The notes under the pieces: generated by a model
What the model was told of the DNA's origin: nothing
What the model saw: only the letters and a program-made list of their open reading frames with translations
The model's database searches: none
Assembly (NCBI RefSeq): GCF_000308555.1
Contig: NZ_BAFY01000237.1
Coordinates: 1 to 36,614, forward strand
DNA length: 36,614 bases
Direction: 5' to 3'
Source: Nocardia cyriacigeorgica NBRC 100375
GTDB taxonomy: Bacteria; Actinomycetota; Actinomycetes; Mycobacteriales; Mycobacteriaceae
Shown: piece after piece, positions 9,816 through 17,335 of the stretch
Layout: each line of letters opens with the position of its first letter
How positions within the stretch are numbered: position 1 is the first letter of the stretch
Program-made: the position numbers and the translations under genes

Positions 9816-10964
9816 TCAGTCCTCGGGCCGCACATACGGATTCGGCACCGTCGGCGGGAGCAACGCGATCGCCGAGATGCGCTGCATACCGCAGACCTGC
9901 ATGAGATCGACCACCGTCGACCGCACCTGCGCGAACACCACATGGGCCGAAAGGCCCGCCCCGGCAACGAGCTCCGGGCGCGCGCCCTTGGCGACCGAGC
10001 GCAGCACCCTCGCGGCTTCGGCCTGATCGGGTTGTTCACCGGGGTCGGCCAGCATCATCCGGCGCACCACGTCGACCGCGTGGCCGAGGCTTTCCACCTC
10101 GTCGATCAGGCGTGGATCGAGGATCTCGTCGTCGCGGACCAGGGTGAGGCCGCGGCGCAGCAGCACGCGAGTGTTGCGGACGGCGTTGTCGAGTGGGTCG
10201 GCGGTGGCGCGGATGCGTTCGAGCCGCTTACGCGAATTCCAGTACAGCGGGGAGATGCGGCTGATCTCCCGGCCGCCCTCCAGGGTCTTGCGCAGTGAGT
10301 CCAGTTGCGCTTGGGTCGCCCGGACCGCGGTCAGCGCGTTGTGCACCTTGTCGGCGTCCTGTTCGAGCAGACCCGCCGCGCCGTCGATCAGCGATTTGCC
10401 CATCACGCCCAGGATTTCCGCGGCCTGCTCCCTGGCCCGGCGCACCGGATGCAACGGGATCGCGGCCACCACGACCACACCGACCAGGCCGCCGACCAGC
10501 GCGTCGATCATCCGGGAGAACCCACCACCGGCGGCGGGCGGCAGCAGCGTAGCGACCAGAACGGCCGAACCGGCGGCCTGCATGGCGATGATGGTGCCGC
10601 CGTCGAGGAACACCGCCAGGCTCATGGCGACGCCGACGACCAGCGCGATCTGCCAGACCCCGGTACCCACCTGGGAGATGAACACATCGCCGATGCCGAT
10701 GCCGACCGCGACGCCGACGACGAGTTCCACCGAACGCTTCAACCGGGCGCCGAAGGAGATCCCGATCGACACCACGGCCGCGGTCGGCGCGAAGAACGGC
10801 TGGGTATGCCCGATGAGGTAATGCGCCACGAACCAGGCCAGCGCGGCGCCGAGCGAGCACTGCAGGATCGGCAGCGCGGACAGGCGAAGGCGTGTCCACG
10901 AGCTGCGCAGCCGGTCCACACCACCGGCCCGGGCGAGGGCGACGCGCGAATTCGGGTCGATCAA
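9816..10964 (-). CDS. FUSC-family membrane protein
   Basis: The product is about 382 residues. The N-terminal half has roughly six hydrophobic segments (LPILQCSLGAALAWFVAHYL, then LVVGVAVGIGIGDVF, IALVVGVAMSLAVFL, AVLVATLLPPAAG and LVGGLVGVVVVAAIPL). The C-terminal half is a soluble, charged, helical domain. This is the layout of FUSC or aromatic-acid-exporter-like proteins, whose members may export organic acids. The start is uncertain: TTG at 10964 gives MIDPNSRVALARAGG, and GTG at 10919 is shorter. Both begin just downstream of the DUF3151 stop, so the two genes are probably one transcript. The M. tuberculosis core lacks a gene here, as far as I recall, making this an insertion. The transported compound cannot be inferred. 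Confidence 0.8.
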   Translation of the reverse strand: MIDPNSRVALARAGGVDRLRSSWTRLRLSALPILQCSLGAALAWFVAHYLIGHTQPFFAPTAAVVSIGISFGARLKRSVELVVGVAVGIGIGDVFISQVGTGVWQIALVVGVAMSLAVFLDGGTIIAMQAAGSAVLVATLLPPAAGGGFSRMIDALVGGLVGVVVVAAIPLHPVRRAREQAAEILGVMGKSLIDGAAGLLEQDADKVHNALTAVRATQAQLDSLRKTLEGGREISRISPLYWNSRKRLERIRATADPLDNAVRNTRVLLRRGLTLVRDDEILDPRLIDEVESLGHAVDVVRRMMLADPGEQPDQAEAARVLRSVAKGARPELVAGAGLSAHVVFAQVRSTVVDLMQVCGMQRISAIALLPPTVPNPYVRPED

Positions 10965-10983
10965 CTCGGGATCTGTCCGGGTG

Positions 10984-11436
10984 TCAATCCAGGCCGAGTT
11001 CCGCGGCGGCGCGCGGATCGCAATCCTCGAGCAGGTCGAGGCAGCGGGCGTATTCATCGGATTCGCCGATGGCTCGCGCGGCCCTGGCCAGCGCGCCGAC
11101 ACTGCGCAGGAAGCCCTGGTTCGGCTCGTGGCTCCACGGCACCGGGCCGAAACCCTTCCAGCCGTTGCGGCGCAGCAGATCGAGGCCGCGGTGGTAGCCG
11201 GTGCGGGCGAAGGCGTAGGCCGCGACGACGTCATGGTTGACGCCCTCCCCGGAGGTCTCCGCGCGCGCGAGTGCGGCCTCGGCCAGATGCGCCCATGCGA
11301 TCGATGCGGCCGGATGATCGGCCGCGACCTGCACCGGATCGGCCTTGGCGAGGAGCGCGTCCTCGGCATCGGAGATTTCCGGCAGCAGTACCGGTTGCGG
11401 TCCGAGCAGATCACCGAACGAGGTCATGGGCTTCAT
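10984..11436 (-). CDS. DUF3151 family protein (Rv0360c-like)
   Basis: This soluble protein of about 150 residues has no signal peptide and reads as all-helical, with conserved-looking Trp-rich parts (AAYAFARTGYHRGLDLLRR, then NGWKGFGPVPWSHEPNQGF). It matches the actinobacterial DUF3151 family, of which Rv0360c is a member; function is unknown. The position between an M50 protease gene and a Rv0361-like gene agrees with M. tuberculosis. Possible starts are ATG 11436 (MKPMTSFGD) and ATG 11427 (MTSFGD). A perfect inverted repeat at 11438-11454 abuts the first, which may affect its translation. The FUSC gene follows within about 20 bp. Confidence 0.85.
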   Translation of the reverse strand: MKPMTSFGDLLGPQPVLLPEISDAEDALLAKADPVQVAADHPAASIAWAHLAEAALARAETSGEGVNHDVVAAYAFARTGYHRGLDLLRRNGWKGFGPVPWSHEPNQGFLRSVGALARAARAIGESDEYARCLDLLEDCDPRAAAELGLD

Positions 11437-11437
11437 T

Positions 11438-11454
11438 GTGCACCGCCGGTGCAC
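11438..11454. promoter_or_regulatory. 8-1-8 perfect inverted repeat at the DUF3151 start
   Basis: GTGCACCG and CGGTGCAC flank a single C, ending 1 bp upstream of the ATG at 11436. It could be an operator, or a hairpin that hides the ribosome binding site. No clear Shine-Dalgarno sequence lies elsewhere before that ATG. Confidence 0.4.
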
Positions 11455-11509
11455 TCGAGGGGATGCGCGGGGCGATCACCTCTGGTGGGTCTGCGACGCG
11501 GTGGCGGAC

Positions 11510-11730
11510 GGACACGGGCCGGACGGCACCTGGCTGAGGCGAACTCGGGACCGGCCGGCACCCGGCCGAGGACGCAGGACCGGCCGGCACCGACGCAGGA
11601 CCAGTCGACAACCGGTGGTTCGGTGAGGGCGCGGGCCGCGACCGCGGGACGGACGCCGCCGACGCGGGGGCGGTCGGCACCGACGCAGGACCGGACGGCA
11701 CCGACGCGGGGCGGGTCGAACCCGCGCGCG
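11510..11730. repeat. GC-rich imperfect repeats between divergent genes
   Basis: Within the 421-bp gap at 11437-11857 the string GGCACCGACGC recurs at 11586, 11676 and 11697; the first two copies agree over 17 bp (11586-11602, 11676-11692). Related CCGGCCGGCACC strings lie between. A GCGGGT/ACCCGC hairpin closes the block at 11711-11725. The reverse frame would read as Pro/Ala/Ser-rich repeats but has no ribosome binding site, so I do not call a gene. The rest of the gap holds the promoter of the downstream membrane protein. Confidence 0.5.
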
Positions 11731-11809
11731 GGATGGCCGGTGTGAACCTGCCGCGCCGGGTGCCTGGATCGCGGCGGGGCAATGGCAGCCGGGGTGCGGC
11801 GCGGCACAT

Positions 11810-11815
11810 TAGGCT
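11810..11815 (+). promoter_or_regulatory. Possible -10 box TAGGCT
   Basis: TAGGCT fits the actinobacterial TANNNT -10 pattern and lies 42 bp upstream of the GTG at 11858. No good -35 box is visible. Confidence 0.35.
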
Positions 11816-11857
11816 GGCCGTCGAAGTTCACATGTTTCCGTTGAGCGAGGGGTAGTG

Positions 11858-14143
11858 GTGTCCGACCCGAACGACGACAAGAACCCGGTGCGCAATCCCG
11901 CCGACGCCCGTACGACGGACGAACCGGCCGCACCGCCCACCTCTGCCGCCGACGGGACCCAGCCCACCTCGCCGACCGCCACCGACGCCGCGAACACCGC
12001 GGAGCCCACCGACGCCACCGACGGCGGTCCGGACGCGCCCACCAAAGCGTTCGCACGGGTGCCCACCGAGGGTGCGGCGACCAGCGCCGCCGACACCGAC
12101 ACCAGCGCCGAGCCCGACTCGGGCTCCGGCACAGCCTCCGGCAAATCAGCGCCGTCGGCCGCCGAAAAGACAGGTCCGGCAGACGACTCCGGCGATTCGG
12201 ACGCGGAGACAGCCGAGATCTCCCGCGACCGGGTTGCCGAACGCGGCGCACGAGAGCCCGCCGCCGCATCCGCCACGGGCTCCTCCGTGACCGGCTCCCC
12301 CACAGCAGCGGCCCCCACGACCGGCTCCGCCGTCGCAGGCGCCCCCACGACCGGATCTCCCACCGCTAGCTCACCCACGGCAGGCTCACCCACGGCCGGA
12401 TCTCCCACAGCAGGCTCACCCACGGCCGGATCCCCCACAGCAGGCACACCGGCGACCGGCTCCCCCACCGCCGGCTCGCCCACCCCCAACTCCCCCACCG
12501 CCGGCTCGCCCACAACCAGCACCCCCACGGGCGGGCCTCCCGCAGCGGGCTCCCCGACCTCCGAAAGCATTGGCGCGGCAGAGCCCGGCGATAACGCCCG
12601 AGGCAACACCGAAACCGGCCAGATGCAGAGCAGTGCGGCCGACGCGGAACCGCAGGACCCGGATGCGGGTGCCGGAAGCGCGACCGGAGCCGCAGCGGCG
12701 ACGACGGACGCAGCGCCTGCCGCCTCCGGCGCGAATTCACCTTCGCCGCAATCCGACTCGCAGGCGGACAGCGGAGCCGACGCCGAGACCGAGGCCATCC
12801 CCGCACCCGGCAAGGGACGGAGTGGTAGCGCCCCGTCGTCGTCGGATGCGGGCGGCGTCGACGCAGCCGACGCCGGTAGCGAACCTGCGGGCACCGCCCC
12901 CGGCGACTCAGCGGGTGGCGACCGCACCGCCGACGCCGAGACCGTGCAGATGCGCGCCGTGCCGAACCCGGCCGACGCGCAGACCGTCGCCATCCCGGTC
13001 CAGCGCCCTGGCGGCACCGACCGGGTGGCGGGTGCCGGTGCGCGCCAGCCGCTGAGCAAGCCGCCCAGCACACCGCGTCCGGCCGCCGGGCCGAAGCAGG
13101 CGGGTGCGCACGGACCGTCGGGACCCGAACATGGTGGTACACCGCCACAGGCCAAGCGGCCGCAGCCCGGTTCACCGCAGCCGGGTGCCCCCGGCGGACC
13201 GCGGTCGGCGTCCCCGCAACGGCGCGGGCCACAGCAAGGCTCATCAGGCGTGCCGAAGCAAGGCGCTTCGGACCAGGGCGACCTACAGCACGGCGGCCCC
13301 TTGCAGAAGCCACCACAGCAGCGGGGGCAGCAGCAGGGTGGCCAGCCGCGCACGGCCGGGGCGGGCGCACCGCATCCGGCCGGGCCGCGGCAAGGCGCGC
13401 CGCAGCAAGGCGGCGGGAAGCCAGGCGCACCCCAGCAAGGCGGCGGAAAGCCAGGCGCACCCCAGCAAGGCGGTGCGAATCCGGGCGATCCCGCGCGGTC
13501 CGCGAACGCCGCGGCCGCAGGCGGAGCGCAACAGCGGCCCGGTGCCGAGCAGCGCCCGGGCAGTGCACCTTCACCTGCGGATATGCAGCCGACGACGCCC
13601 GCGCAATCGCTGGCGGGCGGCCCGCGTCCGCCGCAGCCGCGGCCGGTGGCGGCGCCGCAACGGGTGGAGCCCGCCGCCCCTGAGCCCGAGGCGCAGTCCG
13701 GTCGTCGATCCAACCGGTGGTTGCTTGCGGTGGCCGGGGCGGTTGTGCTGGTCGTCGGGCTCATCGCCGTGGTGCTGGTCGCGGTCGTCGGTGGGGACGA
13801 CAATTCGCCCGAGGCGCAGATCCGCAACACCATCGGCAGCTACACCCAGGCGTTGAAGAACGGCGATCTGGAGACGCTGCGATCCACCACCTGCGGTTCG
13901 CTGCACGAGTTCTACCGGGGCATTCCCGACGATCAGTTCGCCGGTGTGCACCAGCAGTCGGTGGAGCAGGGCAGCATTCCGGTGGTCGAGCACATCCAGG
14001 CCATCCGGATCACCGAAAACACCGCCATCGCCCAGGCCACCGTCTACACCAAGGCCGATCCGGCGCGCTCGGCCCGGACGTTCGACCTACAGCACACCGA
14101 GGACGGATGGAAGGTCTGTGACCCGCCGGACAGCGCTCCGTAA
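11858..14143 (+). CDS. Membrane protein with very long disordered N-terminus (Rv0361-like C-terminus)
   Basis: Of 761 residues, about the first 610 are low-complexity Ala/Pro/Ser/Thr/Gly/Gln sequence. One block repeats AGSPT (12360-12500) and another repeats QQGGGKPGAP (about 13400-13470). A transmembrane helix follows (WLLAVAGAVVLVVGLIAVVL). The roughly 120-residue outer domain (SPEAQIRNTIGSYTQALKNG) has two cysteines, in STTCGS and KVCDPP, possibly a disulfide. That domain looks NTF2- or DUF4878-like. The topology is probably N-terminus inside, by the RRSNR sequence before the helix. The motif (D/N)x(E/Q)Txx(I/M) recurs at T118, T253, T311, T362 and T376. Position matches Rv0361, which is far shorter (about 275 residues, from memory). 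GTG 11858 is 5 nt after GAGGGG; GTG 11855 is the alternative. Confidence 0.85.
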   Translation: MSDPNDDKNPVRNPADARTTDEPAAPPTSAADGTQPTSPTATDAANTAEPTDATDGGPDAPTKAFARVPTEGAATSAADTDTSAEPDSGSGTASGKSAPSAAEKTGPADDSGDSDAETAEISRDRVAERGAREPAAASATGSSVTGSPTAAAPTTGSAVAGAPTTGSPTASSPTAGSPTAGSPTAGSPTAGSPTAGTPATGSPTAGSPTPNSPTAGSPTTSTPTGGPPAAGSPTSESIGAAEPGDNARGNTETGQMQSSAADAEPQDPDAGAGSATGAAAATTDAAPAASGANSPSPQSDSQADSGADAETEAIPAPGKGRSGSAPSSSDAGGVDAADAGSEPAGTAPGDSAGGDRTADAETVQMRAVPNPADAQTVAIPVQRPGGTDRVAGAGARQPLSKPPSTPRPAAGPKQAGAHGPSGPEHGGTPPQAKRPQPGSPQPGAPGGPRSASPQRRGPQQGSSGVPKQGASDQGDLQHGGPLQKPPQQRGQQQGGQPRTAGAGAPHPAGPRQGAPQQGGGKPGAPQQGGGKPGAPQQGGANPGDPARSANAAAAGGAQQRPGAEQRPGSAPSPADMQPTTPAQSLAGGPRPPQPRPVAAPQRVEPAAPEPEAQSGRRSNRWLLAVAGAVVLVVGLIAVVLVAVVGGDDNSPEAQIRNTIGSYTQALKNGDLETLRSTTCGSLHEFYRGIPDDQFAGVHQQSVEQGSIPVVEHIQAIRITENTAIAQATVYTKADPARSARTFDLQHTEDGWKVCDPPDSAP
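12364..12450 (+). repeat. In-gene tandem repeat, 30-bp units coding GSPTAGSPTA
   Basis: The unit beginning GGCTCACCCACGGCC and ending TCCCACAGCA is repeated almost exactly twice. More degenerate 15-bp AGSPT units lie on both sides, to about 12540. Such arrays commonly vary in copy number between strains. Confidence 0.7.
13399..13470 (+). repeat. In-gene tandem repeat, 30-bp units coding QQGGGKPGAP
   Basis: Two near-identical units (CAGCAAGGCGGC followed by a GGAAAGCCAGGC-type half) are followed by a diverged third (QQGGANPGDP). This is the Gln/Gly/Pro-rich end of the disordered region. Confidence 0.65.
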
Positions 14144-14148
14144 CGATC

Positions 14149-14165
14149 CGGCGGCGATGCCGCCG
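14149..14165 (+). terminator. Hairpin after the Rv0361-like gene
   Basis: CGGCGGC and GCCGCCG form a 7-bp stem with a GAT loop, starting 5 nt after the stop. No T-run follows. Confidence 0.5.
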
Positions 14166-14259
14166 TATCCGGTATCGAAGGTCACAGTTACCCCCTCCTA
14201 GCTGGTCGCTGGTCCGAATCGCCAGTAGCATGGCCCGGATCATGGGCAGGGAACAATCG

Positions 14260-15300
14260 ATGGCGCGGCCGGACGAAGTAGTGCGGACGGCAACGCTCGC
14301 GGGGCGGCGATTCCGGATCCGGGATCACTATGAGGTCGGCCGGGAGAAGGTCCGCGAGTTCGCGCGCGCGGTGCAGAACGATCACCGCGCACATCAGCAC
14401 GAAGTCGACGCACGCAAGCTCGGCTACGACGGCGTCATCGCCCCGCCGACCTTCGCCTCGGTGATCGGCATGACCGCGACCAGGGCGCTGCTCGACTCGG
14501 TGCTCACCGAATACGACCTGTCCCAGATCCTGCAGACCGACCAGGTGTTCCGGGTGCATCGGCCGATGGTGGCCGGCGACCGGATCACCAGCGAGGTCGA
14601 GATCGAGTCGATCCGCCGGTTCAACGACAACGACTTCATCCATGTGAACTTCGTGTTGAAGAATCAGGACGACGAGATCGCGCAGGTGGGTTCGTCGACC
14701 ATCGTGGCAAGGCGCGGGGTGGAGGTGGCTCCAGACATCACCGAAGCGGTCGCGAACATCATGATGCACGGCCGCGCCGACGCCACGCACACCGCGCTCG
14801 GTGAGCTGGGCGCGCTCATCGAATTGGACGCCGACGCACTCGACACCGCGTCGACCCCGGCCCCCGCTCCGGTACATCCGGTCCCCGAGTTCGATCGGCT
14901 GTCGGAGGGCGAGGAGATCGAGCTCGGCACCTCCTGGCTGACCCGTGGCGATCTGGCGAATTACGCGGGCGTGTCCGGCGACTCGAACCCGATCCATTTC
15001 AGCGAGCACGCCGCGAAGCTGGCGGGCCTGCCGACGACGGTGGCGCACGGCCTGCTCACCATGGGCCTGGCCGGCGGCAAACTCACCTCTTGGCTGGGCG
15101 ATCCGACCGCGATCGAATCGCTGAGCGTGCGCTTCGCCGGCTATGTGCCGGTGGAAGCCGATGCCCGCAGCGCCGTCGAGTTCTCCGGCAAGATCAAGAA
15201 ACTGGATCCGCAGCGGCGCACCGCGACCGTCATGCTGTCCGGGAAATCGCAGGGCCGCAAGCTCTTCGGACGTGCGATCGCCGAGGTCAGGCTCGGCTGA
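14260..15300 (+). CDS. Fused (3R)-hydroxyacyl-ACP dehydratase, HadA/HadB type
   Basis: The 346-residue protein is two MaoC hot-dog domains in one chain. The first (about residues 15-165) is HadA/FAS1-dehydratase-like and binds acyl chains. The second (about 215-346) is HadB-like and catalytic, with the hydratase motif GDSNPIHFSEHAA (D241, H246, spacing D-x4-H). In mycobacteria HadA and HadB are separate subunits that dehydrate 3-hydroxyacyl-ACP in FAS-II for mycolic acids; fused forms are known in Nocardia and Rhodococcus. ATG 14260 is chosen because AGGGA lies 7 nt upstream; ATGs at 14230 and 14242 are possible. M. tuberculosis has its had genes elsewhere (Rv0635-Rv0637), so the location here is lineage-specific. 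An alternative is a peroxisomal-type MFE hydratase-2. Confidence 0.85.
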   Translation: MARPDEVVRTATLAGRRFRIRDHYEVGREKVREFARAVQNDHRAHQHEVDARKLGYDGVIAPPTFASVIGMTATRALLDSVLTEYDLSQILQTDQVFRVHRPMVAGDRITSEVEIESIRRFNDNDFIHVNFVLKNQDDEIAQVGSSTIVARRGVEVAPDITEAVANIMMHGRADATHTALGELGALIELDADALDTASTPAPAPVHPVPEFDRLSEGEEIELGTSWLTRGDLANYAGVSGDSNPIHFSEHAAKLAGLPTTVAHGLLTMGLAGGKLTSWLGDPTAIESLSVRFAGYVPVEADARSAVEFSGKIKKLDPQRRTATVMLSGKSQGRKLFGRAIAEVRLG

Positions 15301-15310
15301 GCAGCCGGTG

Positions 15311-16279
15311 TCATTCCAGCTTCGCGTGCATCAGGTAGACGTTGTAATCGCTCCACGTGGTGATGTTGAAATACAGGTCCTGCCCCGATGACCACGGGTG
15401 GATGAAACCGCCGTACAGCTCCGGGTAGTCGCGCACGGTCACCGTCGGCGTGCCTTCGGACCACACACCCTGCGGCGAATCCGCTTCGCGCACAACGATG
15501 GCGGCCTTGGCGGTATCCAGGTAACTCATCTGCCAGACGCCACGTTCGGCGTCGTATCGCACCGACAGCTCACCGGCCGGGCCGTTGACGACCGGGGTGG
15601 CGGAGCCCGCCCCGCCCACCGGCGTCCAGGATCCGTCCCGCCAGTACTGATATGCCGTGGTATTGAGGATCTGATCCTTGGGCACCCGCGCCAACCCGAC
15701 GGCGCCGAGCCGGGTATTCGGCGTGCCGAACATGTACACGTGGTCGCCGTGCGGAACCATCGCGCTCACTTGGAAATTCGCGAGACCGAAGATGTTGTCC
15801 CAGCGCGCGTGCGGATCCTTGGTCCAGGTCTGGCCGTGGTCGTCGGAGTAGGCGATGCCGCCGTAGTTGGTGAAGAAGGTTCCGGGCAGGCTGTTCCAGG
15901 TGCGAATCGACATGTAGCTCATGTATTGCCGCTCGCCCAGCGCGAAACCCGAGGTGGGGATGGTGGTGACCTCCACGTTGTCGAGTTTGCGGCTGGAAAG
16001 CACCTCGGCGGCGTGGCAGCGGCTGTCGGTGACCATCCGGTCGTAGGTCATACCGTCGCCCAGTGTGCGATCGGTGCTGAAGGCCAGCACATTGCTGCGC
16101 CAATCACCGCCCATCCCGCCCGGCGGATGGAAGCCGCGGCCGACCGTGTCACCGAAGACGGTGGCGATCTCACCGGGCGCCGATTCCCACATGATGCCGA
16201 GGTCAGTGCCCTGCACCTGCCAACGCTTATCGGTCCGGTTGACCGAATTCTCCCCGGTCTGCTTGGCCACCTCGCGCAC
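15311..16279 (-). CDS. DUF4185/GH183-like catalytic domain, possible endo-D-arabinanase (frameshifted from its signal peptide)
   Basis: The roughly 322-residue frame is a full DUF4185 domain, beginning REVAKQTGENSVNRTDKRW and continuing through GTDLGIMWESAPGEIATVFG and WRSNVLAFSTD to the end. It reads like a five-bladed beta-propeller glycosidase. Members of this family were recently classed as GH183, endo-D-arabinofuranases that cut mycobacterial arabinan (from memory). The start printed here is a GTG inside the conserved domain with no export signal. The upstream frame 16227-16769 has the signal peptide and a Pro-rich linker, and the two frames overlap out of phase. Removing one base from the GGG at 16293-16295 joins them into one 485-residue secreted protein. 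The gene is therefore either broken or affected by a sequence error. Confidence 0.75.
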   Translation of the reverse strand: MREVAKQTGENSVNRTDKRWQVQGTDLGIMWESAPGEIATVFGDTVGRGFHPPGGMGGDWRSNVLAFSTDRTLGDGMTYDRMVTDSRCHAAEVLSSRKLDNVEVTTIPTSGFALGERQYMSYMSIRTWNSLPGTFFTNYGGIAYSDDHGQTWTKDPHARWDNIFGLANFQVSAMVPHGDHVYMFGTPNTRLGAVGLARVPKDQILNTTAYQYWRDGSWTPVGGAGSATPVVNGPAGELSVRYDAERGVWQMSYLDTAKAAIVVREADSPQGVWSEGTPTVTVRDYPELYGGFIHPWSSGQDLYFNITTWSDYNVYLMHAKLE

Positions 16280-16769
16280 GGCACCGACCTTCGGGCGCCC
16301 GCACCGGCGCCTGCGGAGCCGGTTCGACCGGCGGCTCGACCGCAGGCGGTGGCGGCGGAACCGGTCCCGGATCCGGTCCTGGACCGGGAATCGCGAAGTG
16401 GAACGGCTTGGGGCTCAACAGGATTTCCGGGATACCGAGTTGCTCGGCCAGGCTCGGCGGCTGCGCTGGCTCATCGGTGAGGTCCGGGCATGGATCCATA
16501 CACGGATCGGCGGGTAGTTCCATCTGCACCCGGGTCGGCTCCGGCTCCGGCGGTTGCGGCGGCAGCACGGTGATCACCGGGTACGGGACCGGTACCTCGA
16601 GAGTTTCCGGGATCAGCGGTTCGTGGGTCGGCGGCGGATCGCTGCGGCACGGGCCGGCACCCGGCACGCCGACCTCCGGTTCCGCGACCGCCGCCATCGG
16701 CTCCGCGCACACCAGCGCGCCCGCGCCGAACACCACCGCGCCGAGCGCGGCCATCACCCGCCTCGCCAT
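16227..16769 (-). CDS. Signal peptide and Pro-rich linker of the frameshifted DUF4185 protein
   Basis: The frame starts with a clear signal peptide (MARRVMAALGAVVFGAGALV, cleavage likely after AVAEP or nearby). Pro/Glu-rich sequence with two cysteine-containing patches (GPCRSDPPP, PCMDPCPDL) follows. It ends in PVEPAPQAPVRAPEG, after which the frame reads Arg-rich nonsense (CRARGGQADRGEFG) to a stop. The ATG at 16767-16769 has GAGGGG 6 nt upstream. I regard this as the N-terminal part of the same gene as the downstream catalytic domain, not a separate protein. Confidence 0.75.
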   Translation of the reverse strand: MARRVMAALGAVVFGAGALVCAEPMAAVAEPEVGVPGAGPCRSDPPPTHEPLIPETLEVPVPYPVITVLPPQPPEPEPTRVQMELPADPCMDPCPDLTDEPAQPPSLAEQLGIPEILLSPKPFHFAIPGPGPDPGPVPPPPPAVEPPVEPAPQAPVRAPEGRCRARGGQADRGEFGQPDR

Positions 16770-16881
16770 CGTCGACCCCTCGTTCCATGGCTATCCGTGG
16801 ACGTTGCGCACCAGCGTGTGACCCTACCGGCCCACCGGCCGCCGGACCGGCCGAACTCGCGCGAACAGCGGTGGTGGCCGG

Positions 16882-16900
16882 GCCCGATCGGGCGGATAAT
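16882..16900 (+). promoter_or_regulatory. Palindrome plus GATAAT -10 box before the Excalibur gene
   Basis: The perfect palindrome GCCCGATCGGGC (16882-16893) is followed by GATAAT (16895-16900), which is 44 bp before the ATG at 16945. The palindrome falls where the spacer upstream of a -10 box would be, which is typical of a repressor site. No -35 box is evident. Confidence 0.4.
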
Positions 16901-16944
16901 CGGCGAGGAGTCAGAGCACGTCCGCAGCGTTGTCAGGATTCACC

Positions 16945-17277
16945 ATGAAGATCGTGCCCCTCCCCCGCCGGGCTCTGCCCGGTGCGGCGGCCGCCTGCCT
17001 GTCCGGAATCGCCATCGCGCTCGCGCCCTTGGCCATCGCCGCACCGGACCGCTCCGACGGCCACAGCACCACCGACTGGCAGACCTCACCGAACCAACTC
17101 GACGAACCGCACCAGCGGCCCACCGGATCGACCACGCCGAAGGCATCGCCGTTCTATCTGACCTGCGGCGAAGCCCGGCGTGACGGTGAGGCGCCGATCC
17201 GGCAGGGGCAGCGTGGCTACTCACTGCGGTTGGACCCCGACCGCAACGGTGTCGCCTGCGAACCCGGCGAACCGTGA
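16945..17277 (+). CDS. Secreted Excalibur-domain protein
   Basis: The 110-residue product begins MKIVPLPRRALPGAAAACLS, a signal peptide with cleavage probably near IAIALAPLAIAA. The linker is polar. The C-terminus is an Excalibur domain, with YLTCGEARRDGEAPI and then DPDRNGVACEP. The DxDxxG...CE loop binds calcium in this family and the two cysteines should pair. Excalibur domains occur on cell-surface and secreted nucleases; here no nuclease domain is attached. ATG 16945 is chosen over the in-frame GTG 16930 because AGGA lies about 8 nt upstream. It lies between a secreted glycosidase-like gene and an EmbR-type regulator, fitting an envelope role. Confidence 0.85.
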   Translation: MKIVPLPRRALPGAAAACLSGIAIALAPLAIAAPDRSDGHSTTDWQTSPNQLDEPHQRPTGSTTPKASPFYLTCGEARRDGEAPIRQGQRGYSLRLDPDRNGVACEPGEP

Positions 17278-17335
17278 CGGCCCGATGATGTCGCCGGTCG
17301 CGCGGACGGCGTAGATGGCGCCCAGCGGCGGGTGA

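Noticed and set aside
11711..11725. GCGGGTCGAACCCGC, reminiscent of a tRNA T-arm
   Set aside because: No acceptor, D or anticodon arms can be folded around it.
12360..12540. Tandem repeat block considered as a CRISPR array
   Set aside because: Units are contiguous without unique spacers, keep the reading frame and encode AGSPT; no cas genes are present.
11809..13833. 674-codon minus-strand frame opposite the disordered membrane protein
   Set aside because: It mirrors the repeats of the plus-strand gene, which has the ribosome binding site, membrane helix and folded domain.
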